From assembly GCF_014466955.1 (NCBI RefSeq), contig NZ_AP023396.1, positions 6,634,001 through 6,698,000 of the forward strand: 64,000 nucleotides of DNA, given 5' to 3'. The notes under the pieces were generated by a model. The model saw nothing but the letters and a program-made list of their open reading frames with translations, made no database searches and was not told the origin of the DNA. This DNA is from Nocardia wallacei. Its GTDB lineage: Bacteria; Actinomycetota; Actinomycetes; Mycobacteriales; Mycobacteriaceae. Below, piece after piece: positions 17,742 through 26,648 of this stretch. Both the position numbers and the translations under genes were made by a program. The first letter of the stretch is position 1, and every line of letters begins with the position of its first letter.

Positions 17742-18493
17742 GCGGTGAGTTCGGCTCGCGCGGTGACCAGCGACGGGCCATACCAGGTGAGGTTGCGGCC
17801 GGACACCAGCGCCACCGGAATGCCAGGAAAGGCTTCGGGGCCGTCGGTTGCGGTGAAGACGTACGGCTCGTCGGGCAGGACGGCCAGTTCGACACCGGCG
17901 GTCAGCTCCGGTCCGGACACCGTGGGATAGCGCTCGTCCCGGCCGGCGTGCACGAGCCGCAGGCCGAGCCGGCGAGCCAGGTCGCCGGTGAAGGTGTCGC
18001 GGCCGACCACCATCCACGGATCGCGCCACACCGGGATCACCGTGTCGCGCAACGGTTCCGGCGCGGGCGCGGCCCAGACCCGCTCGGCCGCGCGCAACCA
18101 GGCGGGCGAGTCGACGCCGAGCGCCAGCTCGAACAGCCGGGTCATGGCCGTGAACGCCTCCGGTACGGTCTCGATCCTGGTCACCCACACCGGGATTCCG
18201 GCCGCGCGCAGGCGGTCCACGTCGATGAGCCGGTTCTCCTCCTGGTTGCACACCACCAGGTCCGGGGCCAGGTCGACGATGCGCCGGACATTCGGGTTCT
18301 TCGTCCCGCGGACCCGTTCCACCGCGAGATCCGCAGGGTGGGTGCACCATTCGGTGGCCGCTGTCAGCCGCTGCGGGCAGGTCGCCGCGATGGCCTCGGT
18401 GAGCGACGGCACCAGCGAGACGACGCGGCGCACCGTGGCGGGCAGCGGCACTGCCGCACCGAGATCGTCGCGCGGGATATCGCCGGCGGTCAT
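17696..18493 (-). CDS. Helical-backbone metal receptor (BtuF/TroA-like), apparently cytosolic
   Basis: 265 residues. RVVSLVPSLTEAIAATCPQRLTAATEWCTHPADL and GTKNPNVRRIVDLAPDLVVCNQEENR are typical of the periplasmic-binding helical-backbone family that binds cobalamin or metal chelates. No signal peptide or lipobox is visible, which is unusual for a transporter component. No ABC permease or ATPase is nearby. The ATG at 18493 lies 5 bp after the SWIM gene stop, so it is the last gene of the SNF2-SWIM operon. The 3' end overlaps the monooxygenase gene antiparallel. Confidence 0.75.
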   Translation of the reverse strand: MTAGDIPRDDLGAAVPLPATVRRVVSLVPSLTEAIAATCPQRLTAATEWCTHPADLAVERVRGTKNPNVRRIVDLAPDLVVCNQEENRLIDVDRLRAAGIPVWVTRIETVPEAFTAMTRLFELALGVDSPAWLRAAERVWAAPAPEPLRDTVIPVWRDPWMVVGRDTFTGDLARRLGLRLVHAGRDERYPTVSGPELTAGVELAVLPDEPYVFTATDGPEAFPGIPVALVSGRNLTWYGPSLVTARAELTAQLARASVVVPDSNR

Positions 18494-18498
18494 CGGCG

Positions 18499-19269
18499 CT
18501 ACCCCCGCCCCAGCGCCCGGTAGCGGTCGCGCAGTTCCCGCAGCCCGGCCTCGGCGGTGCGCTCGTCCTCGGCGGTCATGCGCAGCGCGCGGCGCAACGG
18601 AACCGGATCCAGATCGTCGAGGGCGGGGCGGAACTCCGGCCGCGGGAGGTCGGGCAGCGTGATGTTCTCGCCGTACAGGTCGTCGGAGACGGTCGTGCCC
18701 GCATCGTTCTGGACGCCGCTGATCAGGGTGTCCAGTTCCAGGCCGCGCAGCGTGAGCATGATCGACGGCTCGGCGTCGAGGCGTTCGGCGACGATGTAGC
18801 AGACCGCGGCCACATGCTTGCACGGCCAGCCGGAATCCGGGCAGCTGCAGCCGAAGTCGAGCTCGGCGGCGGTGGTCGGCAGCAGCAGCGGGCCGAGTTC
18901 CTGCGGCAGGACGCCCGAGGCCAGCTGGACGAGCATGCCGGGGGTGTCGCGAACCAGGTCGATCAGTTCGTCCAGCCGCTCGTCGCGCAGTTGCCGCAGC
19001 GTGAGGACCGAGGTGAACGGGCGGGGCTGGCTGCCCTGCACCTCGGCCGTCACCGTGCCGGGCTCGACGTGATAGGTCACCACCTGCCCGGACCGGGCGT
19101 AGGTGCGCCCGCGCGTCAGCCGCCCCGCGTCGGCGACCTGCTCGACCGACTCGATGAACGACCGGCCCCACCAGGTGCGCGCGAACGACCCACGCCGGCT
19201 GCGCGGCTCCACACCGCCGCGCACCGGGCGGCGCTTGCCGTACCGGCTGTAATCGGTGAACTCACTCAT
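18499..19269 (-). CDS. SWIM zinc-finger protein
   Basis: 256 residues. The SWIM motif CxCx(n)CxH appears as FGCSCPDSGWPCKHVAAVCY (about 140-159). The N-terminus (FTDYSRYGKRRPVRGGVEPRSRRGSFARTWWGRSFI) is highly basic and aromatic and could contact nucleic acid. Proteins of this type are commonly encoded next to an SNF2 helicase in actinobacteria, as here (13-bp gap), so a joint role in DNA remodelling or repair is plausible but unproven. Confidence 0.88.
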   Translation of the reverse strand: MSEFTDYSRYGKRRPVRGGVEPRSRRGSFARTWWGRSFIESVEQVADAGRLTRGRTYARSGQVVTYHVEPGTVTAEVQGSQPRPFTSVLTLRQLRDERLDELIDLVRDTPGMLVQLASGVLPQELGPLLLPTTAAELDFGCSCPDSGWPCKHVAAVCYIVAERLDAEPSIMLTLRGLELDTLISGVQNDAGTTVSDDLYGENITLPDLPRPEFRPALDDLDPVPLRRALRMTAEDERTAEAGLRELRDRYRALGRG

Positions 19270-19282
19270 GCCGCCGCCCCGC

Positions 19283-22144
19283 TCACTCGCCCACCGCCTC
19301 GGACCCGAGTGTGAACAGCCGCTGGATCTCGTCGTCGCTGAATTCGGTGATCCAGTTCTCGCCGGTGCCGACGGTCAGATCGGCCAATTCCTGTTTGCCG
19401 CTGATCATGTCGTCGATGCGCTCCTCGATGGTGTCGACGCAGACGAGCTTGCGCACCTGGACGTCGCGGCGCTGGCCGATCCGGAAGGCGCGGTCGGTGG
19501 CCTGGTTCTCCACCGCCGGATTCCACCAGCGGTCCAGGTGCACCACGTGATTGGCGGCGGTGAGGTTCAATCCGGTGCCACCGGCCTTGAGCGACAGCAA
19601 CATCAGCGGCGGCCCGTCGGCGCTCTGGAAATTCTCGACCATCGCGTCGCGCCGCTTCTTGGGCACGCCGCCGTGCAGGAACGGGATCCGAGTGCCGAAC
19701 CGCTCGGTCAGGTAGGGCTCGATCAGCTCGCCGAACTCGCGGAACTGGGTGAACAGCAACGCCTTCTCGCCGTCGGCGAGCACCGCCTCCAGCACGTCCT
19801 CCACCAGCGCCAGCTTGCCCGAGCGGTGCTGCCCGCGCCGCAGCACCGCCGAGCCGTCGCCCAGGAAATGCGCGGGGTGATTGCACACCTGCTTGAGCCG
19901 GGTCAGCGCCGCGAGCACCACGCCCTTGCGCTGAATGTTCTCGGACTGCTTCAGTTTCGCCATCATGTCGTCGACGACGGCCTGGTACAGCGCGGCCTGC
20001 TCCACGGTGAGATTGGCACGCACCGTCATCTCGATCTTGTCGGGCAGGTCCGAGATCACCGCCGGATCGGTCTTGACCCGGCGCAGCACGAACGGCGCGG
20101 TGACCGTGCGCAACCGGGTGATCGCGTTCTCGTCGTGCTCGCGCTCGATCGGCACGGCGAAGCGGGCGTGGAACTGCGAGGCCTTGCCCAGCAGATTCGG
20201 CGCGGCGAAGTCGAGGATCGAGCGCAGTTCCTCCAGCCGGTTCTCCACCGGGGTTCCGGTGAGCGCCAGGCGTTGTCGCGCCGGAATGTGCCGCGCCGCG
20301 CGGGACTGGCGCGTGTTGGCGTTCTTGATGTGCTGCGCCTCGTCGAGCACCACCCGCTCCCACGGCTGCCGGTTCAGTTCCTCGACATCGCGGGCCAGCA
20401 GGGCGTAGGTCGTGATCACCAGATCCGAATCCGCCACGGCCGCATCGAGTTTCGCTCCGGAGCGGCGGGCCGCGCCGTGATGCACCAGCACGCGCAGCTC
20501 GGGCGCGAAACGCTCGGCCTCGCGCTGCCAGTTGCCGACCACCGACATCGGGCACACCAGCAAGGTCGGGCCGGGCGCGGAATCCCTTGCCGCGGTTTCT
20601 CTTTCGTGCAGCAGCAGGGCGAGCACCTGCACCGTCTTACCCAGGCCCATATCGTCGGCCAGGATGCCGCCGCAGCCGTACCGGTGCATCGTGGCCAGCC
20701 AGGACAGGCCGCGCAGCTGATACGGCCGCAACTCGGCCTTCAGCCCGGCGGGCGGGTCGACGGGCTCGGCGGCGCGGGTGGACTCCAGCAGCCCGGCCGC
20801 CCAGCCGGTGGCCCGCACCTGCTCGATCGGCACGTCCTTCACCTCGGTGGTGGCGATCTGGGCGAGCAGATCGGTGAGCGTGCCCGTCGTGTCGGAGGTG
20901 CGGCCCTCCAGGTAGGCCGCGGCGGCGGCCAGCGCCCGGTGGTCGGCCTGGACCCACTGCCCGCGCAGCCGCACCAGATCCGATTTGGACCGCACCAGCC
21001 GCGCCATCTCGGCCGGGGTCAGCACGGTGTCGCCGAGCGCCAATTCCCAGCGGTAGGACACCAGCCCGCTCAGGCCGACCGCGGTCTCGGTGGCGGCCGG
21101 GCTCTGCACGGCCAGCCGCATGCTCGGTGCGACGATTCGCCACGCCCGCGGCAGCAGCAATTGCACACCGGCCGCGTGCAGCGCGTGCGCGCCGTGCGCC
21201 ACCAGGTCCTGGACCACCGCGGTCGGCAGCAGGAAATCCAGCCCGCCCGGGTCGCGCGGGAGTTCGCGCAGCATCGGGTACGCCTGGACCGCCGCGGCCA
21301 CCTTCTCCGTCGTGAGTTTCAAATGCCCCGGGTCGCCCTGGATCGGAACCGGCTGTGGCGCTTCGCCTTCCGCGCGCAGGCACACCTCGAGCCGCCAGAG
21401 CGCGTCGGCGTCCGCCTCGCCCGTCTCGGGGTCGTCCTCGGGCTCCAGCAGGCGCAGCACCAGCTCCGGCTCGCCGAGGGTGAGGCTGGTGCGCCACTCC
21501 TCCAGCGCCGCCGACACCCGATGCGATCCGGACTCCAGCGGTACGTCCTCGGTCAGGGCCGCCACCAATGGGTGCGTGTGCTTCGCCGCGGCCGGCTGCG
21601 CGCGGGCGACCGGACCGGCCAGCTGCGCGCGGGCGACCGGATCGGTCAGTTCGCCCACCATGTTCTCCAGCACGGCGGACGGACGGGCGCCGACGCGCAG
21701 CGCGGGCGGCATCGCGGCGGCCAGCTCGGCCAGCCAGGCGCGCTGCCGCTGCCCGCCGACCAGCCGCCAGCGTACCCACCACGCGCCGTCGTCGCGACGG
21801 AGTTCGGGCACCACCCGCCCGGCCCGGACCCATCGGTCGATGCCGTGCGCCACGTGCGCGAGGAAACGCAGGTCGGCGGCGACCAGATGGGCGGGCAACC
21901 GCTGCAGCAGCACGTCGGCGGCGGCCGACGGGGTCAACGCGTGCGCCCGCACCTCGGTGAGTTCCGGGCCCGTGACGCCGGCGATCAGCACCTGTGCCCG
22001 GTGCCGGAACCGCGCGCTCGCGACCATCGCACCCAGCGGATCTGGCAGCTCCGATGGCGCATCGGGCGCGCCGGGTTCGGGGTGGCGCCACAGCACCAGC
22101 CCCGCTCCCGGAGTCCACAACCCGTGCAGCATCCATCCATCCAA
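19283..22144 (-). CDS. SNF2/RapA-type DEAD/DEAH-box helicase
   Basis: 953 residues. The N-terminal half (1-450) is a conserved actinobacterial extension. The SNF2 ATPase core follows: Walker A ILADDMGLGKTVQVLALLLH (about 500), DEAQ box VVLDEAQHIKN, TGTPVENRLEEL, and helicase C motifs LLMLLSLKAGGTGLNLTAA and DRAFRIGQ. It should be an ATP-driven double-stranded DNA translocase without classical unwinding. The first gene of a three-gene operon with the SWIM protein and a metal receptor. The start is the ATG at 22144; ATG 22132 is an alternative. Confidence 0.93.
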   Translation of the reverse strand: MDGWMLHGLWTPGAGLVLWRHPEPGAPDAPSELPDPLGAMVASARFRHRAQVLIAGVTGPELTEVRAHALTPSAAADVLLQRLPAHLVAADLRFLAHVAHGIDRWVRAGRVVPELRRDDGAWWVRWRLVGGQRQRAWLAELAAAMPPALRVGARPSAVLENMVGELTDPVARAQLAGPVARAQPAAAKHTHPLVAALTEDVPLESGSHRVSAALEEWRTSLTLGEPELVLRLLEPEDDPETGEADADALWRLEVCLRAEGEAPQPVPIQGDPGHLKLTTEKVAAAVQAYPMLRELPRDPGGLDFLLPTAVVQDLVAHGAHALHAAGVQLLLPRAWRIVAPSMRLAVQSPAATETAVGLSGLVSYRWELALGDTVLTPAEMARLVRSKSDLVRLRGQWVQADHRALAAAAAYLEGRTSDTTGTLTDLLAQIATTEVKDVPIEQVRATGWAAGLLESTRAAEPVDPPAGLKAELRPYQLRGLSWLATMHRYGCGGILADDMGLGKTVQVLALLLHERETAARDSAPGPTLLVCPMSVVGNWQREAERFAPELRVLVHHGAARRSGAKLDAAVADSDLVITTYALLARDVEELNRQPWERVVLDEAQHIKNANTRQSRAARHIPARQRLALTGTPVENRLEELRSILDFAAPNLLGKASQFHARFAVPIEREHDENAITRLRTVTAPFVLRRVKTDPAVISDLPDKIEMTVRANLTVEQAALYQAVVDDMMAKLKQSENIQRKGVVLAALTRLKQVCNHPAHFLGDGSAVLRRGQHRSGKLALVEDVLEAVLADGEKALLFTQFREFGELIEPYLTERFGTRIPFLHGGVPKKRRDAMVENFQSADGPPLMLLSLKAGGTGLNLTAANHVVHLDRWWNPAVENQATDRAFRIGQRRDVQVRKLVCVDTIEERIDDMISGKQELADLTVGTGENWITEFSDDEIQRLFTLGSEAVGE

Positions 22145-22321
22145 TCAGCCGCCACCGACACGGCTCGCCGCGTCCCGCCGCGCCGTGCGCGGAAAACGGT
22201 GTTTCCGCCGACAGCTGTCCGGCTACGAATAGGCAGCGCCCCGTCGACCCGGACGACGGGAGCACGCGACCGCATCGACCGGGACGAGAACCACGCCACC
22301 CGGCGCGCACTAGGAGGATAC

Positions 22322-22594
22322 GTGCGACCCAGCAAAGCCGGAGTCGTCGCCGCGGCCCTGACCCTCGCGACCATCGCGGCGGCCACCCAACCCGCGGCCG
22401 CCGACGAACCCGCACCCAGCGGCCCCGACGAGATCATCTCGATCGACATCAACCTGCTGGGCTGCTCGCTCGGCGCGGGCCTCGGCCTGGACCTGCTCCT
22501 CGCTCTCACCGCCGGAAACGGTTCGAGCGCCGTCGTGGGGTCCGGCCTGGCGACCCGGCTCCGGGCGGCGGGCTGCCTCCCCTGGAAGTCGTGA
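22322..22594 (+). CDS. Small secreted protein, unknown function
   Basis: 90 residues from a GTG with AGGAGG at 22312-22317. A Sec signal peptide (about 1-27, ending PAAA before DEPAPSG) is clear. The mature part has a hydrophobic Gly/Leu segment (LLGCSLGAGLGLDLLLALTAG) and two cysteines that could pair (about residues 48 and 86). Small exported proteins of this shape are frequent in Nocardia; I cannot assign a family. It diverges from the helicase operon with a 177-bp gap in which I see no clear site. Confidence 0.65.
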   Translation: MRPSKAGVVAAALTLATIAAATQPAAADEPAPSGPDEIISIDINLLGCSLGAGLGLDLLLALTAGNGSSAVVGSGLATRLRAAGCLPWKS

Positions 22595-22632
22595 TCCGGC
22601 GCGGCGACGCGATCCCCGCCGCCACCACCGAT

Positions 22633-22871
22633 GTCGACCTGTCGACACGGACGTCGCCTTGATTCCTACGGTGCCGAACTGGGCGACGCGGACGCTGCCG
22701 TGATTCTGCTGCCGACCTGGGCGGCGCGGACGCTGCCGCGATCTCCACAGCGCCGACCTGCACGGCGCGAACGCTGCCGCGATCTCCACAGCGCCGACCT
22801 GCACGGCGCGAACGCTGCCGTGATTCTGCGGTGCCGACCTGGGCGGCGCGGACGTTGCCGTGATCTACGGT
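22633..22871. repeat. Degenerate 38-41-bp tandem repeat, six units
   Basis: Units begin at 22633, 22673, 22711, 22752, 22793 and 22833, each starting (G)CCGACCTG and continuing GGCGGCGCGGACGCTGCCGT with a variable tail. Units 3 and 4 are nearly identical. The unit length is not a fixed multiple of three, so it does not encode one continuous repeat protein, although single units read ADLxGAxAAVI, reminiscent of pentapeptide repeats. It fills the gap between the small secreted protein and the HNH lipoprotein. Confidence 0.8.
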
Positions 22872-22932
22872 GCGATCTGTCTACGCGGGCGTGCCGTGTT
22901 TCCTGTCGGTGGCCGGGTGTAGACCTGGCTTC

Positions 22933-23649
22933 GTGCGATGGGGAGGGCGCGGCGGATGGGTGGCGGCGGTGGCCGTCGTGGTGGCGGCTGTCGGAGTACT
23001 GGTGGCGGGCTGTTCGATCCTGCCGGGCGATCCACCCGCCCCGGGCAGCCCCACGCGAGCGCAGTTGGAGGGGTTGCTCGCGGTGGTGCGGGTGGTCGAC
23101 AAGCGCGCCCACCCCGGCGGGTATCAGCGCGGATGCCGCGCCGGGGAGGGCTGCGTCTTCGGCGCGGCCTGGTCCGACGACCACGACGGTCCCGGCGGGC
23201 ACGACGGCTGCGATTCCCGCAACAGCGTGCTCACCCGGCAACTGCGCGAGGTGCGCCACCGCCCCGGCACCCGCGACTGCGTGGTGGTGGCCGGTGTCCT
23301 GCAGGACCCGTACACCGGCAAGCGCATCGTTTTCGACAAGGCCCGGGCGCGGGCGGTACAGATCGATCACGTCTATCCACTGGCCGCCGCCTGGGACATG
23401 GGCGCGGCGAATTGGCCTCTGCCCCAACGCCTCCGGTTCGCCAACGACCTCGACTTCAACCTGCTCGCCGTCGACGGTCCCACCAACGAGGACAAGGGCG
23501 ACCGCACCCCCGCCGACTGGCTGCCACCCGCCCGCCCCTACCGCTGCTTCTACGCGGGCAAATACCTCACCGTCGCAGCCAGATACGACCTGCCCATCAC
23601 CACCGCCGACCGCGCGGCCCTGCACCGGGTCGCCCGAAACTGCCCGTGA
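22933..23649 (+). CDS. HNH-type nuclease-like lipoprotein (DUF1524/GmrSD C-terminal-like)
   Basis: 238 residues from GTG 22933. A membrane signal ends in a good lipobox (LVAGC, Cys28), predicting an exported lipoprotein. The C-terminal half has the motif QIDHVYPLAAAWDMGAANW, then FANDLDFNLLAVDGPTNEDKGDRTPADWLPP, typical of His-Me-finger (HNH/DUF1524) nucleases, where DH and the downstream Asn/Asp residues bind metal. Cysteine pairs (GCRAGEGC, GCDS, DC) suggest disulphides outside the cell. A longer frame from GTG 22870 is possible but would put residues before the signal. Exported nuclease activity is an inference. Confidence 0.75.
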   Translation: MRWGGRGGWVAAVAVVVAAVGVLVAGCSILPGDPPAPGSPTRAQLEGLLAVVRVVDKRAHPGGYQRGCRAGEGCVFGAAWSDDHDGPGGHDGCDSRNSVLTRQLREVRHRPGTRDCVVVAGVLQDPYTGKRIVFDKARARAVQIDHVYPLAAAWDMGAANWPLPQRLRFANDLDFNLLAVDGPTNEDKGDRTPADWLPPARPYRCFYAGKYLTVAARYDLPITTADRAALHRVARNCP

Positions 23650-23808
23650 GAGATCAACCGCCGTACCGGAGACCTGGATGCGACGATCGGCACCGCAACC
23701 GATCCCACGTGCGGCGGCCGAGGCCACAGGGTCGCGGCCGAAGCGGCGACGCCGGCATCGGGGCGGGCACCGCAGCAGTCGAGGCACATGCGGCCAGTGG
23801 TGGGCGTG
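23650..23808. other. Intergenic spacer
   Basis: 159 bp between convergent genes. It is GC-rich and I see no terminator hairpin or coding signal. Confidence 0.4.
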
Positions 23809-24630
23809 TCAGTCGGTGGCGACCGGGCGTTTGGGGTCGTTGGACCATTGGGACCAGGAGCCGGGGTACAGGGTGGCGTCGATTCCGGCCACCGCCAAGG
23901 CCGCGATCTCGTGAGCGGCGGTCACCCCGGACCCGCAGTAGACCGCCACATCGCCGGAATCGAGATTCGCGAATCGGGCGCGCAGTTCCTCGGGGGACTT
24001 GAAAGTGCCGTCGGCCCTGAGGTTCTCGGCGGTGGGCGCGCTGATCGCGCCGGGGATGTGGCCGGCGCGGGGATCGACGGGTTCGGTCTCGCCGCGGTAG
24101 CGCTCACCGGCGCGGGCATCGAGCAGCGCACCCGGCCAGTTCGCGGCGCCGTCGGCGTCGGTGACGGGGAGGTTGTTGGGGGTGAGCACCACGTCGCCGG
24201 GCGCGGGGTCGGACTCGCCGCCGGTGGCGAGTTCGCCGCCGGCGCGCTCCCAGGCGGGCAGTCCGCCGTCGAGGATCCGCACGTTCGCCACCCCTGCCCA
24301 GCGCAGCAGCCACCACGCCCGCGCGGCCGCCATGCCCCCGGTGGCGTCGTAGACGACGACCGGGTCGCCCGAGCGCAGCCCCCAGCTCCGCGCGCACTTC
24401 TGCAGATGGGCGAGTTCGGGAAGCGGATGGCGACCGCGGGCCGGGGAGGGCGGGTCGGCCAGCTCGGTCTCCAGGTCGACGAACACGGCACCGGGTATGT
24501 GGCCGTCCAGATAGTGCTGCGGTCCGTCCGGGTCGCCCAGCGCCCACCGCACATCCAGCAGATGCACGCGAGATTCACTGTCGGACAGCACTTTCCGAAG
24601 TTCTTCAGCCGAAATCAATACCGCGGTCAA
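23809..24630 (-). CDS. Sulfurtransferase (tandem rhodanese, thiosulfate/3-mercaptopyruvate type)
   Basis: 273 residues with two rhodanese domains (about 1-125 and 145-270). The C-terminal active-site loop is VYCGSGVTAAHE, with the persulfide cysteine; CGSGVTA is typical of the family. The first domain is structural, with no cysteine in the loop (VYDATGGMAA). It transfers sulfane sulfur to cyanide or thiols. The start is inferred as TTG 24630 with GAGGAG 7 nt upstream, because no ATG fits and the conserved region begins here. A second rhodanese (sseA) lies at 61174. Confidence 0.87.
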   Translation of the reverse strand: MTAVLISAEELRKVLSDSESRVHLLDVRWALGDPDGPQHYLDGHIPGAVFVDLETELADPPSPARGRHPLPELAHLQKCARSWGLRSGDPVVVYDATGGMAAARAWWLLRWAGVANVRILDGGLPAWERAGGELATGGESDPAPGDVVLTPNNLPVTDADGAANWPGALLDARAGERYRGETEPVDPRAGHIPGAISAPTAENLRADGTFKSPEELRARFANLDSGDVAVYCGSGVTAAHEIAALAVAGIDATLYPGSWSQWSNDPKRPVATD

Positions 24631-24741
24631 GCCAGCTCCTCTGTCAGGTCTGCACTCGGGACCGAACACCCTCACCCTACGACAGCACCGCGCCGGACGA
24701 TCGGATCCGCGTCACCCCGAGTCGAATTCACCGGTGCCGAT

Positions 24742-25977
24742 TCACTCCGCGGACCGCCGGCGCAGCACCCAGCGCACCAGCAGCCCCGCCGCCAGCGCCC
24801 AGAAGGCCGCGCCGATCCCGAGCAGCGCGACTCCCGAGGCCGAAATCAGAAACGTGATGGCGGCCGAGGTGCGGTGCTCGGTCGCACCCAGCGCCGCGTG
24901 CAATGCCGCGGCCAGGGTGGCGATCAGCGCGAGCCCCGCGACGGTCTCCAGCACACCCGGCGGTGCGGCGGCCACCAGCGCGACCAACGCGGCGGAGGCG
25001 GGCGCCAGCACCAGATAGCAGCACCCCACGCTAAACGCCGCGATCCAGCGCCGCCGCGGGTCCGGATGCGCGGCGGGCGCGGCGGCCAGCGCGGCGCTGA
25101 TCGCGGCGAGGTTGATCGCGTGCCCACCGGCGAACGCGCCCACGACGGTGCCCAGCCCGGTCGTCCCCATCGCCGCCCGCCACGGCACCCGATAGCCGAA
25201 CGAACTCATCAGGGCGGTCCCGGGAATGTTCTGCCCGGCCATGGTGACGATGTACAGCGGCACCGCCACTCCGATCACCGCCTGCCAACTCCACTGCGGC
25301 ACAGTGAATTCCACGTGCGGCACCATCGCACCGATATCGATCCGGCGATGGGTGACGGCGATGTCGACGCCCGCCCCGATCGCGGCGGTCGCGAAGGCCG
25401 CGGGCACCGCCCAGCGCGCGGCGAAGCGCTGCAGTGCCAGCCACACGACGAGCACCGCGACCACCACCGCCGGGCTGGTCCGCAGCGCGTCCACCGGCGC
25501 CAGGCACAGCGGCACCAGCACCCCGGCCAGCATGGCCTGCGCGATCTCGACCGGAATCGCCGCGATCAACCGCCCCAGCCGATCCCACCACCCGGTGAGC
25601 ACCACGAGCGCGCCGGTCACCACGAACGCCCCGACCGCCGCGGGCCAGCCACCCGCGACCGCGCCGGTACTCGCCAGCAGCGCGGCGCCGGGTGTCGACC
25701 AGGCCAGCGTGATCGGCATCCGATAGCGGCGGCTCAACAACAGAATCCCGACCGCCTGGGTGACGCACACCGCCAGCAGTCCCGATGCGGCCTGCGCGGG
25801 CGTGGCGCCCACCGCCGTCAGCCCGGCCAGCACCACCGCGAACGAACTGGTGAACCCGACCAGGGCCGCCACCACTCCGGCGCTCACCGCAGGCAGCGGC
25901 CCGATGTCGGGCGGGGTGGCGGTGGTCGGCGCGGAGGCAGCGGTCGCGGTCACCGCGTCATCGTCGCCAACATTCAA
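24742..25977 (-). CDS. benE: BenE-family benzoate/H+ symporter-like transporter
   Basis: 411 residues with about 12 hydrophobic helices. Conserved BenE segments include VVLAGLTAVGATPAQAASGL, PITLAWSTPGAALLAS, AGQNIPGTALMSSFGYRVPW and GAFAGGHAINLAAISAAL. It would import benzoate or a similar aromatic acid, but no benzoate-degradation genes are close by, so the substrate is uncertain. The start is TTG 25977 or GTG 25953; both are weak. It follows the Lrp regulator gene by 39 bp on the same strand and may be co-transcribed with it. Confidence 0.85.
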   Translation of the reverse strand: MNVGDDDAVTATAASAPTTATPPDIGPLPAVSAGVVAALVGFTSSFAVVLAGLTAVGATPAQAASGLLAVCVTQAVGILLLSRRYRMPITLAWSTPGAALLASTGAVAGGWPAAVGAFVVTGALVVLTGWWDRLGRLIAAIPVEIAQAMLAGVLVPLCLAPVDALRTSPAVVVAVLVVWLALQRFAARWAVPAAFATAAIGAGVDIAVTHRRIDIGAMVPHVEFTVPQWSWQAVIGVAVPLYIVTMAGQNIPGTALMSSFGYRVPWRAAMGTTGLGTVVGAFAGGHAINLAAISAALAAAPAAHPDPRRRWIAAFSVGCCYLVLAPASAALVALVAAAPPGVLETVAGLALIATLAAALHAALGATEHRTSAAITFLISASGVALLGIGAAFWALAAGLLVRWVLRRRSAE

Positions 25978-26016
25978 CAGTCCAGTCAGGAGCCAATCAC
26001 GCGAAACTGGCCTGAA

Positions 26017-26514
26017 TTACGGATTGGGGTTCGCCATCCGCCGCAGCAGCGGCGCGGTGCGCGGGCCGACCAGCTGCCGCATGACCAGTGCCATATTCGT
26101 CCGTTCGACACCGGGAATCTTCAAGATCCGCCCGGCGATGCGGTAGAGATCGTCGGCGTCACGCGCGACCACGCGGACCGTGAGATCGGTGGGGCCGGTC
26201 ATGCCGCACACCTCGGTCACCTCCGGCACCTCGGCCAGCTCGTCGACCACCGAATCCAGGGTGTGCTGGTCGACCACCACCGCCACGAAGGCGGCCAGCG
26301 GATAACCCAGCGCCCGTGGGTCGACGCGGCGTTCGAAGCCGGCGAGCACGCCACCGGCCTCCCAGCGGGCGAGCCGAGCCTGCACGGTATTGCGCGACAG
26401 CCCGAGCCGGGTAGCCAGTTCGACTCCGGTGGCGCGGGGGTTGGCGACCAGTTCCAGCAATAGGCGCGCATCGGTCGCATCGACCACGGCCCCGGCAGGC
26501 TCTCCACTCGACAT
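26017..26514 (-). CDS. Lrp/AsnC-family transcriptional regulator
   Basis: 165 residues. An N-terminal AsnC helix-turn-helix (VVDATDARLLLELVANPRATGVELATRLGLSRNTVQARLARWEAGGVL, about 11-58) is followed by a RAM/AsnC ligand domain (about 75-150) that in this family binds amino acids. The ATG at 26514 is chosen over an upstream ATG at 26607 because the domain begins there. It diverges from the branched-chain dehydrogenase operon, so leucine/isoleucine/valine-responsive control of that operon is likely. Repeated GCAGTAT half-sites lie in the gap. Confidence 0.9.
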   Translation of the reverse strand: MSSGEPAGAVVDATDARLLLELVANPRATGVELATRLGLSRNTVQARLARWEAGGVLAGFERRVDPRALGYPLAAFVAVVVDQHTLDSVVDELAEVPEVTEVCGMTGPTDLTVRVVARDADDLYRIAGRILKIPGVERTNMALVMRQLVGPRTAPLLRRMANPNP

Positions 26515-26518
26515 GCAC

Positions 26519-26593
26519 GCAGTATGACAGCCATCACTGCATCGGCCAATCTGATCAAGAAAGGCAGTATGCCCGCGAACGCCGGAATACTGC
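26519..26593. promoter_or_regulatory. Candidate Lrp-binding half-sites
   Basis: GCAGTAT occurs at 26519-26525 and 26564-26570 (45 bp apart, about four helical turns), with the inverted copy ATACTGC at 26587-26593. Spacing in multiples of a helical turn is typical of Lrp-type octamers. Confidence 0.5.
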
Positions 26594-26648
26594 AGAGCAC
26601 TTTGCACAGTTCGCGTGTCGTCGCTTGCGCAAGACGCCCAACCGTGGA

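Noticed and set aside
17741..19271. Extended minus-strand frame joining the SWIM region to the metal receptor as a fusion
   Set aside because: The upstream part is out of frame with the SWIM protein and has shadow composition; the receptor begins cleanly at ATG 18493.
19256..22594. A single 1112-codon plus-strand gene covering the helicase region
   Set aside because: Only its last 90 codons (from GTG 22322) look like a protein with a signal peptide; the rest is antisense to the SNF2 gene.
22633..22871. Possible CRISPR array
   Set aside because: The units are contiguous with no unique spacers, vary in length and have no cas genes nearby.
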